A DNA stretch of 64,000 nucleotides, taken from Amia ocellicauda. Its lineage: Eukaryota > Chordata > Actinopteri > Amiiformes > Amiidae. Both the position numbers and the translations under genes were made by a program. Position 1 is the stretch's first letter. The number at the start of each line of letters is the position of its first letter. The stretch covers positions 14,317,249 to 14,381,248 of the forward strand of contig NC_089858.1 of the NCBI RefSeq assembly GCF_036373705.1. Reading direction: 5' to 3'. The notes beneath the pieces were generated by a model, which was not told the origin of the DNA, ran no database searches, and saw only the letters and a program-made list of their open reading frames with translations. Positions 1-13,941 of this stretch are shown piece by piece.

Positions 1-3000
1 GCTGGTAAACTTGCTATTGTTTTTTCTTGTACTAAGTATGATTGAAGTCTGAAATTGAACAGTATGCATTTTACATGTGAAAATTGCATTGTGACCAGGT
101 AAATTTATTCACTTATCAGAATTTTGCAATTAAATGACATAAATTTTACCGAAGCAGGTTTCCATTCAAATCAATGCATTTTAAAATGAGACCAGCTGTT
201 TACTATAAAAACCGAATGCGTTTAGGCATCCTTTTTTGCCTGCATATGTGACGCACTTAGGCCTCCTAAAACCGCAAATGTGAGCGGGGTCTCTAAAAAA
301 AGCCGGAATAAATTTGAGGCAGCCCAGGGCCAGCCTAATAAGTGTGAACGGGGTCCTAGTCACTCTGCTTGGGGACGCTCACTGGGAACCGGATGAACGC
401 AGCAACTCCCTTCATTTGAAGTTTGAAACAAGAACAAATCCTGAACATGGATCTGCCCAGAAGGCACTGCAGGGCTCTTCCTGGGGAGAGCCGAGGCCTA
501 TGCACAGCTACACATGTCGACTTCAGCCCCCTCCCCTGGGTGTTCCTGGAGCCCAAGGGTGTTGCTTAGAGGGAGTCAATGTACCCGGGGAAGACTATGG
601 GCCCCCATTTATTTCTTACACTGCATTACAATACATGCACATTCCTTTAAGAATAGGCAGAAATCACTGTAAGAGAGAAAATCTAAATATCCTGGGTTAT
701 ATCTACCATCTTATCAAAATTAAGCTTTTGATTAATTACTTTTTTTGTAAAAGAGAAAAGAGTGAAGAAGGGTTTCGGGACTCAAGCACCCTGGGAAAAC
801 GAGCTGAAATGGGGGCAGGCAAGCTGCTGGGGTTGGCTGGGTGAGAGTGCCGGGGGAGGTCCAAAACCGATAAACAAACCCAGGTTGAAAAGACTCTCTG
901 TTGGCTCAGCTTATCTAATCACAGTAGGAATCTGCCAATAAAACCACACCAGTCTATAAATAAATGGAAACAAAAGAAGTCACCTGTAACTGGCTTTCCT
1001 CTGTTCCACTCCCCTTGACAGCTTATGTTTGTCCATTTTCTCAGTGGTAAAGAAAGAAATATGATAAAAACTACAATAGAATGAACAAGAGTGTCATCAG
1101 TATTGGGACTCTGAGCCACACACCCCACTCGGGCAGCCAGCACCGTCGGCAAAGAGGAACGGTTTATTGAGCGACTTAACATCTCTTAAATCTTCCTTCA
1201 AGCCTCTGAGCTCTGCTGATACTAGGATGGAGAACCAGGAGCTAAGAGGCCAAGTACTGCGAACCCACCGACCCTGTCTGACTCTGGGCAGACTGGCATG
1301 CTGACGATGAACTGAGAACATGATCTTCCCTGAACATTACATGCTGTACTGATGGGGAACTGAGCACACTCCTTGACTACCACACCTGGTGCTGAGTACA
1401 GGAAACATGAATTAAAACCCTAAGATCAATTAAAATTCAATGAAGTGTCCTGAATTTGGAAGCATCCAGCTCGGTGTGCGTGCGAGGCACTTCCGTTGGC
1501 TGACACATTCGTAGATAAAGGGCTTATTATCACCTGGGAGCTAAGCCACACCGGTGTTTTCCATTTTTCACTGGAAGGATATTGTTGTGCCGTGAACCGT
1601 GGTGTGGAGGTATTTGCATGCAGGCGGTTGTGTGAGTCAGGGCTACAGATCCGCCAGGTTTTGCACAGTGAGACCTTTCAGAGGAGGAAGATAAACAGCT
1701 GACATTAGCTTCTCCTTGCTTTCAAACAGAAGTATGTTAAACACAGCAATAACATGTTTTATCCTCTCTGCGCTGGACCAGGGATAGAGTTACAGTTCCC
1801 ACTAATCTTCCTTTACTGGTGCCTCTGTAAGCAAAAGGCTTACGTTTCTGTAACTGAGGCAGGCGCGGACACAACACAAACGCTTCCTTCTCGGACGCAG
1901 TAAACGCTTGCCTCTTGCACCATTCAGACATCTGAGGCCTGCGTGCCTGGTCTTGCCTGGTCTTGCCGGTGCAGAGAGAGCAGTGCATTATGTCCAGCCG
2001 GTCCTCTTTCTAAACCCCTGGGGTGTCAGCCTGACAAACAGTGACACTGATTAAAGTTTCCTTGGCAGCTAAAAATCAAGGCACTGCTTGTTCTGTTGTT
2101 CAGTACTCTTTGTCTGTGTCTCTCTCTTCAACCCCCCCCCCCCCACACACACACACTGTGAGCTGTGTCACCAGGAGAGAGGGCCGACACTGTGACATGG
2201 CCATACTGCTGCTCAATCACTCCATTGTAAGATTGTTTTTTTCTCCTGACCTAAAAACCCATATAGAGGAAATACTGAAAGATAAAAACTTTGCAAAGGT
2301 CTTTGCCCTCGACAGCTGCTCTGCAGGGTTGACTAAGGATTATTTCAATGAAGGAATTCAGCTCAGCAAGTCAACAGGAGCTGCTCCAGCACACAGCAGA
2401 GTGCCCCACACCGTTTGACAGCATTCAGAATACATTAATCACAGTGTATGTAGTAAGTGGGTGTACTGTGTGGGCCAGGGTAAAGTAAAGTGCTTCCTAT
2501 GACACTGTTGCGTCTTACCACACCGTTGAGCAGCTGAGACAGGAATGCGGTGTAGGCTGGTCTGACTGGATCCTCCAGCAGCCACTGCCAGATCCCGTTC
2601 AGGGCTCAGATGTGCTGGGCCTGTGACGCGTACTGCTCCACTGCCATGGCAAGCCTGGCATCTGCGTGTTGTGAGGCGACAGGAAGGAGGAAATATAAAT
2701 ATTGTCAATCAGTGTATAAACAAACCTGGATTCTGCATGAGACCCATAGCTGTAATATGAGGTGTCTGAAAGTGGTAAAAACAGCAGCGGCTCAGTTGTA
2801 TCAGCTGCAGAACTGATAGTAGCCAACGCCTGGGCTGGGGTCTCGGGGTCAGCCTGAGGTCTGTCTCTCTGCAGTCATCGTTCAGAGCTGTTGGACGGAG
2901 GCCCTGAATTGCTACTGCTCATTAAAACATCAAAGCACTGCCTTTAGAATAATTTATGGTTTCATCTCTTAAGACTGAATGTGATTGAAACGCAGGTGCC

Positions 3001-4174
3001 GTTGTGCGCCCTGTTTCTGTGCTGCTGTTCAGTGTCTCTGCGCCCTCCACTGAACACAACAGACCACAGCGCTCTGAAAACAAGCCCTGATTCGGGAAGT
3101 GAATCCTATTGCTGGCAAACAGGAAGTCTGGGCCTGTTATAATGAGAAACACAGACAGAGTTGAGACTCATTGTGGGCTTGCACTAAGCCTGTTTGTGAA
3201 TTAATTAATTTACCTCTTACAGAGAGAGAATAAAAATAATTCCAGAATAGTTAATTATTTTAAATTGGTAATCAAGCTCCTAAAATCCTCTCTGATGGGC
3301 CCCCAGAACCCAGAGACATGTGGGAAGTGATGAAGCAGTGCTGTGGGCAACGTCACAGCAACACGCTCGCCTAACATCCGTGGTAGAATCACCCCACAGC
3401 CATTTCAGCCTACTGCGTGCAGAAGCAGCAATACTCAGTACTTTAGCTCCACCTAGTGGCCCTTGAATTTGAGACACGGCCCAGAGCAGCCGTGTCCCAC
3501 AGTGCTGTAATGTAACCCAGGGCCAGCCCTTTCAGTTTCTCACAGTGAATGAATAGAACAGAAGGACTGTCACTGCAGGCAACAGCATTCTGACAAACCC
3601 CCATCAAGAGCATACCGCAACAAATACTATATAATTTCAACAAGCGTTTACTTTGTTAAGTTTCATTTATATGAATCAGCCAAACACAGCAATGTCATAC
3701 ACCACACGTGCATTTCTGTTGTTGCAGTCTAGGGTCAGGCGCTGTGGCTAATTACAAAGCTGTGATTGGAGGGACTGGCTATATTCGTCAACATTAAACT
3801 TAAGAAAATGAATTATCCCTAATGGCACAACAATACACACGGACAATTCTCAACTGCTGGAGCCACTACATATTGACTGCAACTAAACATAACAGCCAGT
3901 TTTAGCTTATTATATAAATGTCTGGCTCTGTCTGTGAGTATTCACAGTGGACACCTGGTGCATTCATACTCCCTGCAGCCCCAGTGCAGAGCCCTAAACA
4001 GGATGTTGTCACTGGACCAGCAGCAGGAGTCCCCCTGCATTGAAGCTCCGCTGTCTGAGTGCTTTGGGGATGTGTGGCTGTATTGAATGGCTAACAAGGG
4101 TGTTGTGTTTCAAAGAGTGCATTGTGTGCAGATCAGAGGCTGCAACCTGATCGCCTGGTCTATTGCGCCCACAG

Positions 4175-4268
4175 GACCGATACCCGAGCTGAGTCAGCAG
4201 CCACCCATTTCAACAGCTGGCACCCAGGGGCAGCGCAGACTCACCGCCATGCACCAACAGGTGGACAG
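4175..4268 (+). other. Candidate non-coding exon upstream of RNF224
   Basis: The stretch is bounded by an acceptor-like CCCACAG and a good donor, GACAG|GTGAGTGG. The RNF224 coding exon starts right after an acceptor (CCTTGTCAG at 5644-5652) with its ATG two bases in, so at least one upstream 5' UTR exon is expected. A second possible donor (GAAG|GTACGA) lies at 4545. Which is used, if either, cannot be told from sequence alone. Confidence 0.25.
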
Positions 4269-5079
4269 GTGAGTGGCGCAGAGTGGTGCCGGCTGCAAGG
4301 TGGACCGTACCAGACCGGCACTGGGACTCTCGGGCCAGTGAGACTCACCCAGCTCTCGCTGCAGACTGACACTTTGCTGCACGGCTCCCACACCGAAAGG
4401 CAGGACTTGGACAGGTGGACTCACAGCCAGTACTCCCCAGCCCGGTCCGGCCAGCATGGGCAGCAGCACAGAGACTCAGCAGCCAGCCACAGACCTCAGA
4501 GGGGCACTGTAGATATCTAGAAGAGAAGAGAAGAAGAAGAGAAGGTACGAATGGGGCACTTGTCAGTGCCAGAGCGCAGTGTTAATGAATGTTTGCATGT
4601 GTGCCTACAGAACCACTTAATATGTGACATTCCTATCTATATTTCTATTTCACAACATTAAATTATTACATTTGCAGCTTGCATCACAAGGAGACAGCGA
4701 GGTTTAATGTATTCGGTCTTGGAATCGAATGAGTTGAGGTGGGGGTGTGTTGTGGAATATGTACAGTAACAAGGTCCCTGTGGAAGCGACTCTTTCATGC
4801 AGACCTGCCACACTGTGTCTGGGGGATTGTTGGTAATTCAGCGTCACTCTGCTCAGGCAGGCAGGATGAATTATTCATGGAGGCTTAGCTCAGTATTAAC
4901 GGCAGGGCTTTAAAATACCCTCTGCATGTGTCGGATGTGTCTCATAGCACATTCTAAAGATTAATACATTTCGCACATATATTTCACTGCATTTCTTTGC
5001 TTGGGGTGATTTTAAATATTGTATGACTCCTATTATAGTTATCTATTCCTGGGCGAGACACCCTTACCCAGGAAGACGT

Positions 5080-5083
<4 letters not shown>

Positions 5084-5112
<29 letters not shown>
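5084..5112. repeat. (AT)n microsatellite
   Basis: An uninterrupted run of alternating A and T, about 14 units. It lies about 540 bases before the RNF224 coding exon. Confidence 0.9.
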
Positions 5113-5623
5113 CGCATTTCATAAAAACATTGTACAAAAGATCAAAGATCAGATTATAGAACCTAATCCTAATACAGTGGATGTGGCTGATGCTAGAGTC
5201 TGCGGTGTGAGATTGTAACCAGTGGGGACAGATCAGGCAAAATGACAGAAATCAGGGAGACGGTTATAATTAAGGCAATCAAAGGTGTGCTGGAATAAAA
5301 CATAAAAATAAAAGCAATAGTGGGGAACAACTAGGAGGGCAGAAGGGAGGTGCAAGTTCACTTTCTGCAGCCTCCATTTCTCAGCAGGCAGAATGATTGC
5401 GACCCCCCCTGACGGCTCAGACATCAAGAGAGGCTCCATACCGCACTGTGAAGGGAAATGCCACCCGATTACACCTTTCCCTTGACTCTCCTCACACCCA
5501 TGAGATCAGACCAGAGCAGAGAGCTTTAGAATGCACAGCTGTCAGTAATATTAATGGAGGTTTAATATCGTGAGAGGAAACCTGATGCTCTAGCTGTTAC
5601 TAACGCAGTGAGGAGCTGACTGA

Positions 5624-6172
<549 letters not shown>

Positions 6173-7513
6173 ACCCCATGTTTGTGAGCAGAGACAGCCA
6201 CAGTACAGGAGTAGGCTGACCACTGCATAGTCAGAACGGAGTTTATGCACAAGAGGAATTTCAGTGCCAGTATTGAGGAGTGAATAGGGAGTATAGGGAG
6301 ACGGCTGCCCTCACCCTTCCCAGACCTCCCACGTTGGCATCTGTGCCATCTGAGCACCAGACCAGAGTAAAGGCAGAAAGAGAAGCTGACAGAGGAGTTG
6401 CAGCACAGACTTTTGCATTAACGTTTGCAGGCCTGTCAAATTAACTGCAGGAACGTTATACTAGACACCTGACTGGTGTCTCCGAAAGCTTTTACATAGG
6501 TGCATTTTTTAGTGTGGATACCAGTTGTGTTAAAACGACCTGCTGTTTTTTTCAAAGCTTTCAGTTTCACGGTGTTTGAATATGTAAAGGTTTCTACAAA
6601 GCAGCCTGTTGTTCCAATTTTGTGTGTCGCCGCTTTCCTCGCGTTGGACTGCCGTTCCAGGAGCCTCCTATTCAAATAAATTAAAAATATTCCCTCTATA
6701 ATTTCACTGTTTTCCAGCAACGACTCTGTAAATTCATGCAACTTGAAACACTGAAGACTATATCGCCCTCTACTGTTTTAATTCTCCATCATATTTATTA
6801 ATTTAATATTGTGCTGCTGAAGGAGACACCATCACTTGAATGCTCAAGCTCAATTCTGTACCATGAGTACTGGAAGGCCTTCATGAACTCTGTCGTTATA
6901 AATTATTAATAATAATTCCGGTTAATTATCTCTACTTGGTAATAATAAGTAGTTGGAACTATTTCTCAACTCAGCGAAAGGCCGATAGAGGTCGCGGATC
7001 TCCACCTGCAGTGCTGTCTCCACCTGTCAGTCTTCTCCCCCGACAGCGCGCACAAACTTTCCTGCCGCTATGGTGTAGCTGTAGGTTTACATTTAAGTTT
7101 TACATTTTCCATTGTTTTGTCATAACTCTCACTATTAATTAGTTTACAATATTCTAACAAACTTTTTTATTAATAATATAAGCAGTCGTAGGGTGGGACT
7201 ATTTTATAGGTACCAAATATAAATGATTAATAATCACATTAACTGTGCTCGGAAGCCTGTCTCCAGAGCAGCGCAGCCCGTGCACCTGGGGGCGGCAGCG
7301 TCACGTGCACTGAGCACACCTGAGGCGAGCAGCCTGGGCAGGTTTCCATAGCAACCCCCTCACCTACTCGTAAGATCCCACCCCCTCCCCCACCCAGAGG
7401 GGAAAAGAGAGACCCGCCACCTCGCACAGGTGATTCCTGATCTCAGACGGCCGGCCAACCTCCCTCTTCCCCGGCTGCTGTCAGTCGTTGCTCGGAGAGA
7501 AACCGGAGAGTGC
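6173..7513. other. Intergenic region between RNF224 and RNF183
   Basis: No coding sequence was recognised. The stretch is AT-rich between about 6400 and 7240, then turns GC-rich at about 7245-7510, which may be the RNF183 promoter (inference from position and composition). Confidence 0.5.
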
Positions 7514-7568
7514 ATGGTCTGCCGCCTTGCATTTGACTTTTGGACCAGGGAGAGTCGAGACTGGAAAG
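7514..7568 (+). other. rnf183: Candidate first coding exon of RNF183
   Basis: The main RNF183 exon has no in-frame ATG between the upstream stop (8341-8343) and the RING, so translation must start in an earlier exon. This segment begins with an ATG, stays open for 18 codons plus one base, and ends at a strong donor (GAAAG|GTAAGAAC). It joins in phase to an acceptor at 8436-8440 (CACAG). The peptide does not resemble the short mammalian RNF183 N-terminus, so it may instead be 5' UTR. RNA-seq would settle it. Confidence 0.35.
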
Positions 7569-7689
7569 GTAAGAACAACAGAAATAAGGGTGTAAGGGGC
7601 TGCTAGAAGAAGGAGTGTTAATATTCAGGTGGCATTTGTGGCTCCCGTGCAGCCCGCGTTTGTCAATCGGGTGCTTAAGGTAAACAGTG

Positions 7690-7812
7690 CAGCTGCTCTG
7701 CACTTACTATTAATAAATACTACTACACTAACATACTATAAATTAACTACTATACAATATTATACTTTACTATAATATGCTTTAATATTACACTACTATG
7801 CTATAGTATACT
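7690..7812. repeat. AT-rich TACTA/ACTATA-like tract
   Basis: Low-complexity sequence built from variants of ACTA and TATA, inside the presumed first intron of RNF183. Confidence 0.6.
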
Positions 7813-8440
7813 AAACTGAGTGGCTGGCTCTAGGAAGGTCTTAGCCGTGTCGCTCGTATCTCACAGCTTGACACTTTGACCCAGTGCACCCCCCAGACAG
7901 TGGGCTTACACAGGGCAGTGTTGAGCTCCACCAGTCCTGCAGCAACGACACCCGAGCAGCAATGTCCCGCCCCCAGCAGCATCTCCCCGACGACGCTCCA
8001 GTAACCTAGCATCTCAGGGGCCTCCCCTGTGCCCCCTCCGGCCCAGAGTGTCTTTTGAGAGCACCTCCCTCACCTCTCACAGCAGTGCATGCACAATAAC
8101 ATAACAGAGCACAACAGCACCTAAACAAAACAGGAACAGCAGCTCGCTTGCACACACTCAGAAAACACCCCCTCCTCTCTCCCCCCACCCCAGAGAGCCA
8201 GAGCAGCGTGTGGCAGAGGAGCCAGGTTGGTGCCATTCCTGTTGGAGCACGAGGTTGGGACGAGCTGCTGCCATGGCTCCTCAGTGAGCGCAGAAGGGGG
8301 GTGCTGGCCCGTGAGCGCTCATCTCCCTGAGCCATGCCACTGAGCCCCCTACCCAGCAACCCGGGGGGGATCACCGCCGCGCTCAGCTGATCAGGCTGCT
8401 GGAGCTTCTCTCTCTCTCTCACGCCCGCGGAACAGCACAG

Positions 8441-9099
8441 TACCCCAAACCACCCTGGAGGAGGAGGGGAGGGGCGAGGAGGGGCCCCCCCACACGGACT
8501 GTGCGGTGTGCTGGAGCCCCTTCGACAACGCGTTCCGTACACCCAAGCTGCTAACCTGTCGCCATGCCTTCTGCCTGGAGTGTCTGGCACGGCTCAGCCT
8601 GGCCTCGGCTCCAGGGGGGGCGCTGTGCTGCCCGCTGTGCCGCCGCCTCACCCCCCTCCGTGGCACCAGTGTGGCAGAGTTGCCCAGCGACCTTGCCCTG
8701 CTGGACCGGCTGCGGCTTGAGCCTCGGACCGTGGAGCTGCAGGATGGCCGGCTTTGGTACCGCGCCCCACCCCCGCCCCGCTCCTGGCTACGGCCCGCCC
8801 GGCCCACCATTTACACTCTCAGCCTGGACGTGGAACGCCGTCTGCGGCCTGGGCAGAACCTGGTGGGCCCAGCTGGGGAGGACGAGGGGGATCAGGAGGA
8901 GGGGAATGGGGGGGATGCAGAGGAGGGACTGGTTCCAGGCAGCGAGGAGCCCGACTGCTGGCTCAGTCCGCAGCTCCGGGTCTTCACCTATCTCACTGCT
9001 GGCATTTTCATTGTCCTGCTGCTGCTGCTGCTCTCCTTCCTGTGGCTGCGCAGGGACCTGTGGGGGATGACCGAACCCAGGGCCACCGACACACCCTAG
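8441..9099 (+). CDS. rnf183: RING finger protein RNF183 (main coding exon)
   Basis: This exon carries nearly all of a RNF183-type E3 ubiquitin ligase. Starting near 8497 it reads DCAVCWSPFDNAFRTPKLL, then CRHAFCLECLARLSL and CCPLCRR, a C3HC4 RING close to human RNF183. It then keeps the LRLEP...LYTLSLD-type middle, an acidic stretch, and one C-terminal transmembrane helix (FTYLTAGIFIVLLLLLLSFLWL) before the terminal RRDLWGM segment. Mammalian RNF183 is a membrane ligase of the ER/lysosome with roles in stress signalling in kidney cells (family knowledge). The frame is open back to a stop at 8341 with no ATG, so the start lies in an upstream exon; the acceptor at 8440 is my best guess. The stop is TAG at 9097. 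Its neighbour PRPF4 is convergent, as in human 9q32. Confidence 0.88.
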
Positions 9100-9335
9100 A
9101 GGAGATTGGAGCCTGGAGCCTGCAGAGCACTGTACGCGTTCTTCAACAGACAAGCTGAATTAAGACTAAATGGTTTACAAACACACACACACGCAAAAAA
9201 TCTGGATTCATTTGTAAAAATGAAAAATCAGAGAATATACTTTATTTGACAAAGTATCACCCAGGACACGTCTCACTATCGACACGAATCCGTGCTTCTC
9301 ACACGGCATGTTCTTTCTGAGAATTTTGTATACCT

Positions 9336-9341
9336 TTTATT
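9336..9341 (-). terminator. Possible polyadenylation signal of PRPF4
   Basis: On the minus strand this reads AATAAA and is the first such hexamer after the PRPF4 stop (about 530 bases). Another lies at 9241-9246. Both fall inside the presumed RNF183 3' UTR. Confidence 0.4.
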
Positions 9342-9361
9342 TATTTTTTTTAATGACCTGA

Positions 9362-9367
9362 AATAAA
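9362..9367 (+). terminator. Polyadenylation signal AATAAA (RNF183)
   Basis: First canonical AATAAA after the RNF183 stop, about 260 bases downstream, within an A-rich run. It fits a short 3' UTR. Confidence 0.5.
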
Positions 9368-9873
9368 ATAAAAATAAAAACCTTTGACAAATGTGCAGCT
9401 GGTCTGGTGCAAGTCCAGTGTGGGTCCTAAGTGGCACAACAGGATGGCCGTCTCAGCCAGTCAGGGAAACTGCACTGGCCGCCAGAAATTCAGCTGAAAT
9501 TCCACATCTCCACAGGAGGGTGCTGTTGCATCACTAATTACTCTGGTCCATTTACAGGCTTCTGTAGCTCTTGACTGTGTCTGGTGAATTAATGACTAAT
9601 ACAGAGGGTGGCGTTCGGGGGAGTTGTTGGCCTTGTCCTAGAGAGAGAGAGATTCCCCAGCAGGATCCCTAGGGCACCACAAATCTGTTTTAAAAAGACT
9701 AGGACCAAATGCCTTGTGATCAGTTCAGTAATTAACGCTTTAAAAATTCTGCAATTTAGAGACAAGGGAGAGACTGTGGTTGCACGGCGAATAGGTAGTG
9801 CAGCCGGGACTGTAAGAGTCTGTTCGTGGTTGTGGGGGTGTGTGGTGGTCACGGGGGAGGGGGTCACACCCCC

Positions 9874-12800
9874 TTACTCGGACATCCACAGCTTGAAGGT
9901 GCGGTCGTAGGAGCAGGTGGCAATGAGCTGGCCATCTGGTGCCACATCCAGCCCCATCACCTTGCCCTCGTGTCCTGCCAGCGTCTTCAGTGGTGACCAG
10001 CCCGGGTGGCTCCACACCTTCGCCGTGTTGTCATACGCACCTGTCAACAGGTAGTGCCCATCCACGGCTGAGAGAGAGGGGGAGAGAGAGGGAGAAGGTG
10101 AGAGAAGGAAAGGGGAGGAGGGGGAGAGAGGAGCAGAGAGGTTTTGGAGTGCACTCAGTGACCAGGAAATACTCACGCTGGAACTTGACCCCGGACAGCA
10201 GGTTCTGGTGGGCTGGGATGGTGTAGGTACACGTGCGCTGCCGCAGGTCCCATACCTTGCAGGTGTTGTCTCCACTGCCTGTGGCCACATTGTACCTGAG
10301 GGCAGGGGCCAGGGGAGAGGGGGTGGTTACCGGGAGGGACACACCATCTGACGGCACTTCCTCTGACTAAATAAACGCCTTGCACACATGGGACACACAC
10401 TTAAATATCATTGATATCCTATACGACAGTCTATGACCAAATTTCCAAACACATTGCCCCCCATCTTACCCGTTGGGTGAAAAGTCGATGCTGTAGATCT
10501 CCTTTAAGTGTCCCTCCAGGAACATCACGCAGCGGCCAGTGCGCAGGTCCCAAATCCGGCCAAACGCGTCCAGACCCCTGAGGGGGAGGGGAGAGCAGAG
10601 GAGTCAGCAGAGGAGTCTGGAGCTGTGCCTACATGTAATGTTGTGCACTGTGTGTGTACGTTGTGTTAGGCAGCATGTGTGAATCTTGTGTAGTGTAGTG
10701 TGTCTGTCTGTGTGTGTAATGTAGTGCAATGTGTGCGTGTGTGTGCTGTACATTGCAGTGTGTGTACGGGTGTGTAGTGTAGCAGTGTGTCGTACCCGGT
10801 GCCAGCCAGAGAGCCGTCAGGGTGGAAATGCAGGTCATGGACACCTTTACTGTGACCCTCCTGGTGCAGAATCTCCTCCTGCGCCTCCAGGTCCCACAGG
10901 CGCCATGAGTGATCATAGCTGCACAGATGGAGAGGACAAGATTATTCAGTGAGCTGCCGATCAGGGTGTACAGGGCAGTCAGTGTATGAATGTACCATGA
11001 CCTCACTCACCACGTGGTGCCCAGGAAGCGGCCGGACGGGTGCCAGGCGACCCGTGCCACCCGCATGGAATGGCCCTCAATGTCAGCCACTGGCTCATCA
11101 CTGTGGAGAGAGACACGTTTCAGAGAGATAAGGGGAGAGAGAGAGCGACCGTCCAACAGACACAGTTAGACAGACAGGCATATGGACCGACACAGTAGAG
11201 AGACCGGGACAGACCGGCCGGCAGACAGACCTGTCCATGCTCCAGAGTTTGACAGAGCCGTCGGCGGCGCAGGATGCCAGGTTGACGTCCTTCTCATCCA
11301 GAGACAGTGTGGCCTGCGGGTGGAAGGTGATGGAGCCCACGTTGGTGTTGTGACCTAGAGGACAGACCAGGCATTGTTACAGGCCTACACCACAACACTG
11401 AGAGATTTCTTTAGACAACCGATAAGTATACCTTAAGGCTCCTGGATACCATGCATTGTAAGAGAGAATGGAGGGGAATAGACAAAAAAGAGAAAGAAGT
11501 GGAGAGGAGGGAGACTCACCTCTGAGAGTGCGGATCAGGCTGCAGTCAGGGATGGACCAGAGTTTACACAGACCACTCCTGCAGGAGAGAGAGTCAGAGA
11601 CGCACACTGCTATCAGGGATGTATGCACACACACACTGCAGGAATATCATTAGTCTGTGTGTAACAGTGCCTGGGACTGAGTGAGTTTGTGTATCAGTGT
11701 CAATATGATTGAAACAGATTGTGCCAGTAGAGCTGAAGGAGGTGTGCAGTCTCTCACCAGGACGCAGTTACCAGCAGTTTTGAGTTAGGACTGAACTGGC
11801 AGTAGGAGATGGGCCGGTCATCCCCGATCTGACTGCAGAAATTATTCAGGTTCTGAAACAGACAGATGGACATGGAGTCAGACAGACAGACATTATTAAC
11901 CCAAAAGCTCGCTCACAAAAGTTCGCTTAATCTAGTCACTGACTCTGTGTGAAGACTTTCAATCACAAGTGTAAAAATAGGCAACTGCATTAGGAACAAA
12001 ACAAATCAACCCCACCCACCCGCAATGATTTGTGCAGCTCCTGTTGCCGTACTGTCCGCGTGGCTTCCGGAATCTCCTTATGGGCCCGGGCCTCCTCCAG
12101 TCGCCGCATCGCCCTGGCAAAGCAACACACACAGAGCTCACAACAGGCCTGACTGACAGAGCTACTCCACACACATGAAGACAGACAGCCTGGCTCTCCA
12201 TCTCTTTCGGGGTACAAAGTCACGCCCTGCATCTTGCACCCCACTGCTCAGCCCCACTGGGGACCAGCACCTCACCTGGGCAGAGAGTAGCGGGCCAGCC
12301 AGAGCCGGGCCTCCTTCAGTGTGGATGGACCCTCATGATACCAGGTCTGCTGGAACTGTGGGAGTGAGAGAGACAGAGAAAGAAAGGGAGAGAGACAGAG
12401 ATATTGTGAGGCCAGGAAAGACTAGAAAGGGAATAAAAGGTTCCAGAATGTGTGTGTGGTTGCCATGGGTGACCAGGTCGGCACTCAACCTCGTCCTGGG
12501 AACGCTTGGACTTCTCGTCATCCTTCTTGGATTTCTTCAGTGCGTCCGTCCCCACCACCGACAAGACGTTCCTCAGCCTGGGGGAGACGGGACGGTCAGG
12601 TCAGTGCCAAAGAGACCGACACACTGATACTGTCCAATATAAACTGGGACTCGCCCCTTCGGAGCTGCTGGGCTTTTACCGACCCTCACCTCTCTCTGCG
12701 CTCTGCAGGACCCTCCCCAAACAGCGTGATGGGCTCCCCCAGCGCGCGCAGGCAGGCTTTGACCTCAGCATCGTCCGTGGAGACATTGATCTGCCGAGCC

Positions 12801-13193
12801 CGCTTCCTGCGCTCGAACTCTGCCAGCACCTCCGCCTGTCGCTCGCTCACCCGCTCCTCCAGGTCCAGAGACTCGCCTGGAGTAACACACACAGTTCAGC
12901 TGAACTTGGGGCTTATACACACACTGCACCTCACCTGCACTGTACACACTGCTTAACTGTACTGCACACACTGTGTATATGTGTGTATAAAGCACTAAAC
13001 GTGCAGCAAATGGTGGGTACTGACCACTGGAGATGTTGATGTTTCCGGACTCAATCCCGGCCTTCAAGGCCTCCCTGCCGGAGGCGGCGCTGTCCCCCCG
13101 GCCCAGGCGCTCCCGCTCCCTCTCCTCCAGGCTGCCATAGAAGATCCGTGGCCTCTTCACCAGAGGTGGGGGGGCCTCCTCCTCATCAGACAT
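9874..13193 (-). CDS. prpf4: U4/U6 snRNP protein PRPF4 (Prp4), complete
   Basis: Coding exons, in transcript order: 13193-13025, 12876-12690, 12577-12490, 12355-12276, 12113-12020, 11852-11758, 11578-11520, 11354-11231, 11100-11011, 10918-10796, 10577-10470, 10295-10177, 10067-9874. They sum to 1530 bases (509 aa plus stop) with every phase consistent and GT-AG borders throughout; human PRPF4 has about 521. The N-terminus holds the [18 protein letters not shown] segment and, at about residues 60-120, the SFM motif ([20 protein letters not shown]). Seven WD40 repeats fill the rest, ending [16 protein letters not shown]4 binds PRPF3 and PPIH in the U4/U6.U5 tri-snRNP and is needed for spliceosome assembly in the nucleus. 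I see no disabling change. It diverges from CDC26. Confidence 0.97.
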
Positions 13194-13941
13194 TGCAGGG
13201 CAGGAGCACTCACAGCACACTGGAAATGACTTGTCTCACTGGAGTGGGGGAGAGGGTTGAAATTGTGAGGACCCAGTCCAGCTCAGGGGGTGCATAAGAC
13301 CAGGGACGCCCTGACGAAGCTATACACACACAGACACACACTGGGAGAAGTCACAGTGATTTTACACATATTTTCCGTGTGAAGGAGCAGTAATAACTAC
13401 TGCACTGATGGTGTTTAGCTGAGTGAGTTGTGCTGAGAAACTGCAGCCTGTCCAGCACACAGTGACACTGTCGACACTGGTCACCTTTTCAACACTTTAC
13501 CGCTTCACTGCGCATTACAAACAGCTGTTTCCACATCTGCTTCGTTAGCTGGCAAAAGAAGCAGCAAGTAAAGCAACTCTGAGAGGGGCTGCAATGCTCA
13601 CCACACACCGCAGAGGCGACGACAAAAGACACGTACAGGAAAACGCCACATATAGCTTAACTTGGGGGAAAATATATAATAATACATTCCCTCAAGGTGT
13701 GTGTAGGGGGGTATTACAAATCGCTGAATCTGCGCCGCTAAATTTGTTAACAAGGAGTTTAAACGAAATTGATCGATTGGACCCGCAAAACCCAGCGTCC
13801 ACGACACCGGCGATTCCCAAAACACACGGGCAATCCGAGCAGTAATAACGGTCTGACTCGACACAGATGGGGCCCCGCACTCCCTATCGCTCACAATAAC
13901 ATTAATGTGATTACCGATTAAAAAGCACACCGTGCACTTAC

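Noticed and set aside
314-844. 176-codon open frame near the window start
   Set aside because: Composition is not protein-like and no family is recognised; no support beyond length.
8006-8590. 194-codon minus-strand frame opposite RNF183
   Set aside because: It is antisense to the GC-rich RNF183 region, where open frames are expected by composition.
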